A stretch of 64,000 bases of DNA from Hymenopellis radicata (taxonomy: Eukaryota > Basidiomycota > Agaricomycetes > Agaricales > Physalacriaceae). Shown one piece after another: positions 19,922-30,460 of this stretch. The first letter of the stretch is position 1. Each line of letters begins with the position of its first letter. The translations under genes were made by a program, and so were the position numbers. The notes under the pieces were generated by a model. It was not told the DNA's origin. It worked only from the letters and a program-made list of their open reading frames with translations, and searched no databases. The stretch lies in assembly GCA_015501595.1 (NCBI GenBank), contig JADNRX010000218.1, positions 28,545-92,544 of the forward strand. The letters are read 5' to 3'.

Positions 19922-21833
19922 TTACACGGGGCTGACAGGCATGTTTGTTCCGTTGAAGGAGAAGCCTACACGGAGGTCAATGACATGAGATATCAAAGCA
20001 GCCCAAAATACACACCAGAGAATTGATCCTGGACAGTCTGGCTGAGATTAGAGTCTTCCACGAAACTGTCGATGGGCGCCTCGGTAGTAAAGACGGTGTC
20101 AAAGTTGGACACGTCCACGGGACTCGCGACACTCGGCTTGAACGGAGGATGGATCTTCTTCTGCGCCAGCAGCTTGAAGTCGATGTGGTTCTTGAAGAAC
20201 GGATGCTGTTTGATCTCCTCGGCACCGTTAACTCCCAAACGCTGAGCGGGGTCGCGCGTTAGAAGACCTGTGAGTATACTGCTCGCCTCGGCCCCAATTT
20301 CTGGTCCAAAGGTAAGAGGATCTTGCAAGATCTTCTCGTACATCTTATCAGTCACCTCTGTTGAGTTGACGCGTCAGATCGCGTACGAAGAGGAGATACG
20401 ACGCGTACCATCGTAGAAGGGAGGCAGACCGGCCATCATCTCGTACAGCAGCACGCCAAGCGTCCACCAGTCAATCGTCTTGTTGTATCCTTGAGCGTTG
20501 AGAATTTCGGGGGCAAGATATTCTGGTGTACCGCAGAAAGTGTTCGTCTTGTCGTTTGCCTTCATGTTGATTTTACAAAGGCCAAAGTCGCAGAGGGCGA
20601 TGTGGCCGGTAAAGTCTAGGAGAATGTTCTCTGGCTTCAGATCACGATAGACGACGTCGAGTTCGTGTAAATGTTCCAGAGCGAGAAGTAGCTCAGCGCT
20701 GTAGAAGCGCGAACGCTCTTCGCTGAACCGCTGCTCCTTCTGTAGATGATGGAACAACTCGCCGCCATTGACGAAGGCCAGCACAAGGTAAAGTTTCTGC
20801 TCCGACTGGAAACTGAACTTGAGAGGCACGATGAAGGGACTGTGCACCTGGGCCAGAACGAGCCGCTCAGCCAACGTATGAGTTATCTCGTTCCGATGCA
20901 CGATATGCGCCTTCCTGATCGTCTTGAGCGCGTAAATACGCGACGTATCACGCTTCCGAACTTGCATTACCTACCCGAAATGAAATACTGATGATGGTTG
21001 TCACAGAAGAAGCACTTACCTTGCCGAAGCTGCCCTTTCCAATTACTGTGATGAGTTCGAAGTCATCGATCGTCAGGGAACCGCCGTAGTGAGGCTGGTA
21101 CGACACTCCAATTTGTAGCTTCCCTGTTCCGCCGACGAAGTCGTACCATTGGTCTTGAGTGCCCATGTTCTCAAAGTCGGGCACGAATTTGATGCCTCCC
21201 AAGAAAACATCGTTACCCAAGTCGTCGGCGGGACCATCTCCACCGCGTTTGGGCTCATCGGCGCGGAGGTAACACTGAATAGAAATTTCGGCGTCACGGG
21301 AGACATCGCTTTAGGAGAATGAGGACCACGCGCGTTGAGAAGAGGGAAGGAGCTTACAAGTGGGCCTGGTACATGTAGAGGGGTTTCTCAATGTCGCCGC
21401 CCAAGGGAGTGATGAGAACTTGGTTAACCTCGTACTCCATCACGATGTACGGAAGCCACCAGCATTGCGTCCGTTGAATGCTATCTCTACTGGAAACGAA
21501 ATGAGCGAGCGTTGAGAATAAAAGCCGAGCGTTGACGGACCTAGTACCTCTGGACTTTGCAAGTCTAGACTGGGTAACACTGGCAGGCGAGATGGACGCA
21601 GCTGCCTTTGCCTGCTGGGAGGACAGGACGTTCTGCACAGCAGCGGGTATGGATGTCCCAGCAGGGAGGGAAAGGCCCTCTGCGCCAAAGACTCTAATGG
21701 CAAGGAGACCGGACCTCATACTAGGGAGACCGTCGACGTTTCCGGGAGTCGGGGTAATGCTGCGACTGCTGCCGTCGTCAGTTCGGAGGTTGGTAGCGGA
21801 CGACTTTTTGCTTCTGCCAAGTTTCCAGGACAT
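19922..21833 (-). CDS. YPK1: AGC protein kinase Ypk1/Gad8 (TORC2 effector)
   Basis: ATG at 21831-21833; stop at 19922-19924; about 530 residues. The N-terminal half carries the C2-like Ypk segment (CWWLPYIVMEYEVNQVLITP, then DDLGNDVFLGGIKF). The kinase domain has glycine loop GKGSFGK, VAIK-type Lys in YALKTIRK, catalytic YRDLKPEN, DFG in CDFGLCK and T-loop TFCGTPEYLAPE. The C-terminal extension has turn-motif region SPVDVSNFDTVFTT and hydrophobic motif QFSGFSF at the very end, the TORC2 phosphorylation site in this family. Ypk1/Gad8 controls sphingolipid synthesis, actin and stress responses at the plasma membrane. All inferred introns keep frame and no indel was seen. It is divergent from the ABC transporter, with about 1 kb between starts. 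Confidence 0.92.
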
Positions 21834-22881
21834 GCTGTGGTAAGGACTGTGAGTGGTATTGGAGAAAAAAGGCCTGCTCTCTTCAAGTCGAATGTCACTG
21901 TGGGGATGGAAAGCAAATGGAAAGGATAATTAAATGTTTATTTCAAATAAAATAAAACAAGTCTCTCCATCACGCGACGTGATGCTATCACCTGATGTTA
22001 CTACTGTCACTACTGTGGCGCCAGGCTCGGGTCCAGCCGCGAGCCTACTGTGGCGCACTAAAATCCAAGAACAACCCCGGGTAAAATGCAGCGAGCGAAC
22101 GCGACACCGAGTCCGGAAACACCGCGATGTGGAATCGGGTCGGGAGTAATATCGGAGGTAAACCTCCTTTCGTGGCAGCTGAAGACCTATATAGATAGAC
22201 TAGAAACTCGAGTGTGCAGACGGCTAGGAGACAGTGGAGGACGGCACAAACGCATTTCGATTCATATATGCCATCTTGACGCGTCGACAAGCCTGCGATA
22301 TCTCATTTCTCAACAGTCATCCTCCATTACGCGTCTCGGCCCGTTCCATTTCTGGAACGCTGCGACCTCCGACGGAGTTTCGTGCTCTTGACTACTGTCT
22401 CAAGGTTAATCTGCAGTCTTTCCAGCGGCAATTCTCTGCATCTTGCCTCTGCCCAAGACAACGATCAATGCGGAGGCACGCTCGAGTCACTACTAGTAGT
22501 AGATGAATCAATGATAGATATCTCTTACGTGTTGCACGGCAGCGCATTCTTTCCCAGCTGTGATTTTGAAAGCGTCCTTTGAGTGTCCTGCAAATACTGA
22601 CGAAAGGCTAGACTGAAACCTACTGAACGGATCGTTATTTAGCGCAGCAGGCTCTCTAAGAACCCCAGGAGTTGACGCAAAACAAGGGCCGAACGCGTAC
22701 TGTAAAATCTGCTTACGTTGATCCGGTTCCCGTCATTGAATCACCGATCAAGAGCTTTAAGAGGTGGCTTTCCTTGCCTTGTGCCTTCACCATCTCGGCA
22801 AGTTGGTTCCACCCCTGCGTTCCTTCGTATAAAGTCTGGTCGACCATCTTTGTTGGCTCCATCTTCAAAGCTTCACCCACT
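21834..22881. other. Divergent promoter region, kinase and ABC transporter
   Basis: About 1 kb between the minus-strand kinase start (21833) and the plus-strand ABC transporter start (22882). Open frames in it have no family resemblance. It presumably holds the 5' UTRs and promoters of both genes. A stretch near 22150-22250 is purine-rich; nothing more specific can be assigned. Confidence 0.45.
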
Positions 22882-25800
22882 ATGGCCGTCGACTCGCGTC
22901 CCAGCACCGCGGACGAGAAGGCGCCAATATCCCCCTCCAAACCCAAAGGCGGACTGTTCTCTAAATTCCACAGGAAAAAGCCCGCCTCTGTGGATTTCTC
23001 CGATGAGAAGAGCTCTCAGCTTACCGCCATTGCTCCCACAGCAGAGCCAGAGATACCTCCATCTCCTTCACTCAGCTGTTCAGGTTCGTGTCATTGGCTT
23101 CATTGCTGTCAATTTTCTCACAGCTCGTTAGATTCTCGACTAGATTTGAGCTCTGCATAGATGCCATTGCCCTCGTCGCAGCAGCCGCAGCAGGAGCGGC
23201 CCAGGTGCGCATCTCTTCATACCTATACAGAATGCCCTCTCACCTCACTTTAGCCTCTCATGACTTTGCTATTCGGAAATCTGACTAATCAATTCGTCTT
23301 GTTCCAAGTGGTCATCAACCAAGTAAACCAAGGGTGAATCCAAGTTCGTAAATTTTGAACCTGTTAACTAACTACGCGCCGCAGTAATCAAGCCGCTATC
23401 GACGCCCTCCCCGCCACGGCAGCTGCATTCCGTCATGAGGCGAGCAAAGACGCTCTCTACTTGGTTCTTATTGGTGAGAGTACATTTTTTCCCATGCACT
23501 CGCTTTACCGACTCCCATACTCTAGGTATCGGCATGTTGATCTGCACATTTATCTACATGTATGTCTGGGTGTACACCGCGGAAGTCAACGCGAAACGTA
23601 TTCGGGAGCGGTATCTTCAGGCCGTCCTTCGTCAGGATATTCAGTTCTTCGACAAAGTTGGCGCCGGAGAAGTTGCAAACACGTATCCAAACTGACACCC
23701 GTGAGTAGAATGCCTCATTACTGTGAACGCATATATTTAGCTTTTCTTCACAGATCTGGTACAGCAGGGCATGTCCGAGAAAGTAGCTCTTGTCGTTACC
23801 TTCATCTCCGCCTTTATCACTGGTTTCGTTCTGGCGTATGCGCGTTCATGGCGCCTTGCACTGGCTCTCACTTCACTTTTGCCTTGTATCGGCATAACCG
23901 GTACCATCATGAACAAAGCCATCTCCAAGTATATGCAGTACGTTTGTTCTTCCGAGCAGCCCATTTCTATTTCTGATCTTTACCCTAGAATGTCTCTGAA
24001 GCATGTTGCTGATGGTGGCTCCGTGGCGGAAGAAGTGATATCTACTGTCAGAACTGCACAGGCTTTCGGCACTCAGCGTATTCTCTCCTCGATCTATGAT
24101 GGCCACGTCCAGAAGTCGAGCCTCGTCGACATCAAGGCTGCGATGTGGCTCGGTGGTGGATTGTCCGTCTTCTTCTTCTGTATATATTCTTCCTACGCAC
24201 TCGGTATGTCCAGCTCAAGCTTCTCTTCCATGACATTCTAACATTCCGGTATAGCCTTCTCCTTTGGCACCACACTCATTTTACGAGGGCACGGTGAGTT
24301 AAACAGAGTTCCGTGACGTCCTTCATACTCATTTCAATCATTGATTGTAGCTAATGCTGGCGAAGTTATCAATGTTTTCATGGCCATCCTCATCGGATCT
24401 TTCTCGCTCGCTCTCCTAGCCCCAGAAATGCAAGGCGAGTTGAAGCCTAATGGTCACTATCCGACAACTTACTAATCCTTGATTCACTGTTAGCCATTAC
24501 TCATGGTCGCGGGGCCGCTGCCAAACTATATGCAACTATCGACAGGGTGCCGGACATTGACTCAGCGGACCCCAGTGGCGAGAAACCCGATTCCGTCGAG
24601 GGAGAAATCCAGCTCGAAGACATCCAATTCAGCTACCCCTCGCGGCCCAACGTTCCCGTTGTCAAAGGTGTCAGCCTCACGTTCAAGGCCGGCAAAACGG
24701 CAGCGCTTGTTGGTGCTTCTGGATCGGGAAAGTCTACCGTTATTTCTCTCGTGGAACGCTTTTACGATCCCCTCTCGGGCAATGTCTTTCTCGACGGCCG
24801 CAACATCAAAAACCTCAATCTAAAGTGGCTGCGTTCGCAGATCGGTCTTGTTTCCCAAGAACCTACCCTCTTCGCTACAACCATTAAGGGCAACGTCGCT
24901 CATGGTCTCATCAACACTCCCTTCGAGAATGCATCGGACGAGGAGAAGTTCAAGTTGATCAAGGAAGCTTGTGTCAAAGCTAACGCGGATGGCTTCATTT
25001 CCAAGCTTCCTCTCGGTTACGACACCATGGTTGGCGAGCGTGGTTTCTTGTTGAGCGGTGGCCAGAAGCAGCGTATTGCGATTGCCCGTGCTATCGTTTC
25101 AGATCCACGCATTCTCCTCCTCGACGAAGCGACTAGTGCTCTGGACACTCAAAGTGAAGGTATCGTCCAGGATGCCCTCGACAAGGCCGCCGCGGGCCGT
25201 ACTACCATCACGATTGCTCACCGACTTTCGACTATCAAGGACGCTGATGTCATCTTTGTCATGGGCGATGGGCTCGTTCTCGAGCAGGGTACCCACAACG
25301 AGCTTCTCAGTAAAGATGGAGGCGCGTATGCTCGGCTTGTCCAGGCTCAGAAGCTCCGTGAGGCGAAGGAAGGGGAGGCGCTTGCAGGCGGCGAGGACGA
25401 TGACGACATTGAGGTTGAATCCGTCAAGGATATGGAAAAGGCTGCTCAGGAGGAGATTCCTCTCGGTCGTCGCAATACCGGTCACCAATCTCTTGCCAGT
25501 CAGATCTTGGAGCAGAGGCGCAAGGAAGCCGGAGGGAAGAACGAAAACGACTTTGGTCTCTATACCATGTTCAAGAGGATGTTCATCATCAACAAGGCGC
25601 AGCACAGACAGTATGCCTTTGGATCTATCTTTGCCATTATGACCGGTATGGTGTACCCTGCCTTTGGTATCGTTTATGGTGTGTTTATTTTCGTGGTCTA
25701 CACTCCTTTACTAACAGCTTTCTCTCACAGCCAAGGCCGTCGATGGATTCTCTTTCACAGGCGCTGCCCTGCGTCACTCTGGTGATCGCAATGCTCTCTG

Positions 25801-27934
25801 GTAAGCTGTCGACCGTTTGTCTGTCAATAACGTCTAACGCGTACTGCTAGGTTCTTCATCATCGCCCTCATCTCGACCTTGTGTATTGGAATGCAAAATG
25901 TCCTTTTCTCATCGTCCGCTGCCCACTTGACTGCCGACTTCGTTCGCTCACCTTCAAGGCCATTCTGCGTCAGGATAGTACGTGGCCTTCTACCCATCCG
26001 CTTTTACGAATCAAACTGACGTTGTGTAGTTGAGTACTTTGATGAAGACAAGCACAGTACCGGAAGTCTCACTTCGAGTCTGAGTGAGAATCCCCAGAAG
26101 GTTAACGGTCTGTTTGGTACCACTCTTGCAGCGTAAGGTCTTCGGTATCTTCTCGTGGTGTAGGCACTGACCATGTCGTCAGCATCATCCAGAGCATTTC
26201 GACACTTGTGGCTGGCTCGGTTCTCGGTTTGGTCTTTGTCTGGAAGCTCGGTCTCGTTGGTATCGGCAAGTCTTCTTCACACAGTGCTGCGCTCCTAAGC
26301 TCAACGGTCATTAGCCTGCATGCCTCTTCTCGTGTCCATCGGTTACATTCGCCTGGTAAGTTGATCTGCTTAGGACAATTCTTCGCATCACTAATTGATG
26401 ACTTCAGCGTGTCGTCGTTCTCAAGGACCAGAAGAACAAGAAGTCCCACGAATCGTCCGCCCAGCTTGCTTGCGAAGCCGCTGGTGCCATTCGAACTGTC
26501 GCATCTCTCACTCGGGAGGATGACTGCTTGCACCTCTACAGTTCCAGTCTTGATGAGCCTCTGCGCCAATCGAACAAGACCGCGCTTTGGAGCAACATGC
26601 TTTTCGCGTTCTCGCAATCGGTTGTATTCTACGTTATTGCTCTTGTCTTCTGGTACGGTGCTCGCTTGGTTTCATTCCGTGAATATAGCACGTTCCAATT
26701 CTTTGTTGGCCTCATGGTATGTCTTCCCGTATACTCTTCTTCATGTTCGCTCATTTGTGTTCTTAGTCGACCACGTTCGGTGCTATTCAAGCTGGAAACG
26801 TCTTCTCATTCGTTCCGGATATTTCTTCCGCCAAGGGCGCTGGCTCCGACATCATCAAGCTCCTCGACTCGGTCCCCGACATTGACTCTGAGTCGCCGGA
26901 GGGGAAGATGGTGGATGTCTCCAAAGCTCAAGGTCACATTCGCTTAGAGAACATTCACTTCCGGTATCCGACGAGGCCTGGCGTTCGCGTCTTGCGCGAG
27001 CTCTCGCTGCAAGTGAACCTGGTACATACATTGCCCTCGTTGGCGCAAGTGGTTCCGGAAAGAGTACTGTGTACGTTTTTGCTAGCCTATTACCCTATCT
27101 TCGGACTGATGTTCTATCTGCAGTATCCACTTATTGAGCGATTCTATGATCCTCTTGCTGGAGAAATCTATGTATGTCCTTGTTCATGTCTCTTGTCGCC
27201 ACGAGACTGATCGATTTCTAGATGGATGGCGTCAAGATCAATGAATTGAATGTCCAGGACTATCGCAAGCAGATTGCTCTCGTGTCTCAAGAGCCTACGC
27301 TGTACTCTGGCTCTGTCCGATTCAACATTCTCCTAGGTGCTACCAAACCGGAAAGCGAGGTGACCCAGGAAGAATTAGAGCAAGCGTGTCGCGATGCGAA
27401 TATTCTCGAGTTTATCATGAGTCTGCCTGAGTACGTGCCTCATGTCGCGTCGATTACAGATCACTGACGTTTCATTATAGTGGCTTCGATACGGAAGTTG
27501 GTGGCAAGGGCTCTCAACTCTCTGGTGGTCAAAAACGTGGGTGTTCGTTATCGACCTGCCTTATTGCGTGCTCATTATCTGACTAGAACGTATCGCCATT
27601 GCTCGGGCTCTCCTGAGAAATCCCAAAGTTCTGTTACTGGACGAGGCTACCTCCGCTCTTGATTCCAGTTCAGAGAAGGTTGTACAAGCTGCTCTTGACC
27701 AGGCAGCGAAGGGGCGGACGACCATCGCTATCGCGCATCGGTTGTCGACGATTCAAAATGCGGACCGGATGTGCGTTTTCAACTTGGGTTATTTGTAGTG
27801 TTACTGACATGTTATACAGATACTTCATCAAGGAGGGTAACGTCAGTGAATCCGGCACTCACGACCAATTACTGAGTAAGAAGGGAGACTACTATGAGTA
27901 CGTCCAACTGCAGGCTTTGAGCAAACGAGACTAG
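22882..27934 (+). CDS. ABCB-type multidrug exporter (Mdr/P-glycoprotein), several frameshifts
   Basis: Full-size ABC transporter, TMD-NBD-TMD-NBD, ATG at 22882 and stop at 27932-27934, spread over about 17 short introns. Motifs in NBD1: Walker [10 protein letters not shown], signature LSGGQKQR, Walker [13 protein letters not shown], His-switch IAHRLST. NBD2 repeats all four. Fungal members export lipophilic toxins and pheromones at the plasma membrane using ATP. Single-base frame breaks are needed to follow the family at about 23060 (base missing), 23677-23679 (extra A), 25934 (C missing), 27014-27018 (base missing) and possibly 27122. Two introns are GC-AG (24435-24493 and 26266-26314). The catalytic motifs themselves are intact, which argues for sequencing error or very recent inactivation. 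Confidence 0.85.
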
Positions 27935-28092
27935 GACTGCGATGACTTTTTGATATGGACTTGCATTAATACCCCTCGCTCTGCATTATTGTTATACGGA
28001 TCGTTCCTACATATATTGATTGATACTGTACGATTTACACGAGGTTACCCGCATTTTATAGACCGGAAATTAATAACAGCACGATTGCGAAT

Positions 28093-28913
28093 TTATTCAT
28101 GTGCCAATGCGATTTTTAAGCGTGCTAGTTTTCTTTCGATGGAAGAGAATTCGGCTATCCGTGATAATAGCTTCGACATGTGTGCGCTCCCCTGCCAAGT
28201 GTGAGCGAGTGAGGATGTGCGTAGTAGAGGGCGACGAAGATACGTACATGTACGTCTTCCCAGCCAATTAACCCTACAACCACATCGGCGCAGTCGACTG
28301 ATCTGCCCCAACAGGACGCGACATGTGCGTCAACTTTCTCGAGTTCCTGTTTGAGAACAAGAACCAGGGGCCGCAGGTGGTAATCTATGTCGTGACCCCG
28401 CCTGATAGTAATGTAGACGAATTCCGTGAACGGCGCCTCGACACAGTCAAAGAACCCCTGCGCGTCCTGAAACGAGACCTGCATGATCATCGTCGACAAG
28501 AGCATCGCATCCATGTACGGGATGACGAGGTCGCCGTACTCCTCCGTCTGCGCAAAGTCCTGAAAGTGCTGCATGCTTTGCCACGCTGTCAGAGGAGAAG
28601 CAAAAAATTATTAATGAGCTGTGAATCAGGATCATCTAGTTCCACACGGAAAAGGGGAGGATGCGCAAACTGGACAGGGAGACTGCAGAGTTGGCCTCAT
28701 CGTAGTTGTGTCCGTGATAAAACCTGTTGTGGCGATATGAGTTCATAATACAAATGGACGTCGATATCGATGGCGTGACACTCGCCCTAGGAAGCCGAAG
28801 CGCTCGTACTGCTGCCCCGCGGGCGTGCCCGTCTTGTCGAGGTAGTCGACGGTGCGCTGGAGGTACACCTTGGACGGCGTGAACCACGCAATTTCTGCAG
28901 TGAAGAGGTCCAT
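28093..28913 (-). CDS. ABM-like two-repeat alpha/beta-barrel protein
   Basis: Four inferred exons give MDLFTAEIAWFTPSKVYLQ, then FYHGHNYDEANSAVSLST|WQSMQHFQDF (first ABM repeat), then ECVEAPFTE-like FFDCVEAPFTEFVYITIRRG and VVVGLIGWEDVH (second repeat), ending in KLARLKIALAHE. The layout of two repeats with 'TW-S...' and 'GW-D' strands matches the large basidiomycete family of dimeric alpha/beta-barrel proteins annotated as ABM or stress-responsive proteins. No catalytic residues are diagnostic, so the function is open. The first intron is GC-AG (28724-28785). The ATG at 28911-28913 was chosen because family members begin just before the EIAWF strand; a slightly longer start is possible. It is convergent with the ABC transporter, about 160 bp away. 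Confidence 0.65.
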
Positions 28914-29118
28914 AATGGCTGAGCGGAAGAGGTGCTCGCGTTTCAGGCCCGCGCGCGCGATCATTTCAAAATCGATAACAGCTTCTTCATGTTTTTTTTT
29001 CGGTCCGTCGATCCCTTACATAGATATTTTTAGATCCGAAATCGAGTCCCTCCCGCATCCCGGCCGTCATAAATTGCGTCGCTGATGTCCTTGAAAATTA
29101 AAGCCCTCCCACCCCACC

Positions 29119-30393
29119 ATGCCGTCGACAAAACCTTTCACCATCCCCCAGTTCTCCGCCAAAGACTACTCTTCATTCGCCTCAGCGGCGCGTTATGTTG
29201 CACGTAAGTCGTCATTCATGCGCCTTGCATCGGAAACGACTGAACGCGAAAAAAAATTGTTCACAGGATAAGCCATATAGTAGTAACACGTAGGCTCCCC
29301 TCCCCATCGACGTCTGCAAACGAGTCATCTTCAACCGTCTGTCTTCTAGCTATCGATGTCGTCAAGACCCGCATACAAATTGACCCCGCCTACAAGACCT
29401 TTGGCCTCGTCTCCGGAACGCGGTATACCATCGGCACAGAGGGCCCAGCAGCGCTGCTCACGGGTTTCGGTCCAACGGCGGTGGGATACCTCGCACAAGG
29501 CGGCGCCAAGTTCGCGGGTTACGAACTATGGAAAGTCGCTCTCGTGCGGCTGGCAGGCGACCAGGAAACAGCCGTCAAATACCGGACGGCGATCTATCTT
29601 GGTGCAGCCAGCATAGCAGAGTACACACCAGCACTCCATCTGTCGTCCCCTCCGCCTAACCCCCGCCCCCAGATTCTTTGGCGACATCCTCCTCACACCA
29701 CTAGAAGCCACTCGCATCCGTATGGTATCCCAGCGGGGCTACGCAACAGGACTCGTTAGCGGCATCACTCGACTGGCACGGGAAGGAGGCATCTCCCAGC
29801 TATACGCCGGGTTCCTGCCCATCCTCTGCAAGTGAGCGCCACCCATGCACGTTACCGCCCGCTTTCCTTGAATGATAGTAACATATGCCCTCAGACAAAT
29901 ACCTTACGCCATGGGCCAATTCACCGTAAATGAAATGTGCCATGAGCTCGTCTACCGCAACATGTCGGAGGATACGAAACGCAACCTCTCAGACACAAGC
30001 AAGTTTGGCATTGCTCTCGGCAGCGGTATCTCGGCGGGATTCGCAGCTGCCATTCTTAGCCATGCAGGTTCAGCTCTCACATGCGCTGAAGAGATTACTC
30101 ACTGCCATCCAGCCCGCCGACACGCTTCTCAGTCAAATTAACAAGGGACATGGCCCAACAGGTTCCATGATGCATCGGTTGGGAGTCCTCGCTCGCGAGG
30201 CAGGATTCAAAGGCTTGTTCGCAGGGCTGGGTCCCAGGATGGTCATGACCGCGGGTTTGGTCTCGTCACAATTCCTCATGTACGGTGGCATCAAGAACGG
30301 TTAGTCGATCTTGTCGGAGTCGCCCTCGGCAATGTTACTGACCCTTCGCTAGCGCTTGGGGCACCACTCGGTGTAGAGATCCATAAGGAATAG
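29119..30393 (+). CDS. MIR1: Mitochondrial phosphate carrier (Mir1/Pic2 type)
   Basis: SLC25 inner-membrane carrier that imports phosphate with protons (or copper, for Pic2). ATG at 29119, stop at 30391. Three carrier repeats carry the signature P-x-[DE]-x-x-[KR]: PIDVVKTRIQIDP, PLEATRIRMVSQ and PADTLLSQINK. Family blocks ALLTGFGPTAVGY, YAGFLPILCKQIPY and GLFAGLGPRMVM are all present. The fourth intron (30064-30112) is GC-AG; only that junction gives the in-frame PADTLL motif. Relative to yeast Mir1, the end of helix 1 just before PIDVV is about a dozen residues short; a small exon may be hidden in the 146-nt gap 29203-29348, or the helix is truncated. Confidence 0.88.
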
Positions 30394-30460
30394 ATAGAGC
30401 GAGTCCTTATCGATTTATCAGTAGACCATAGACCTTAGACTTCCGTAGCCTAAAGCCGCA

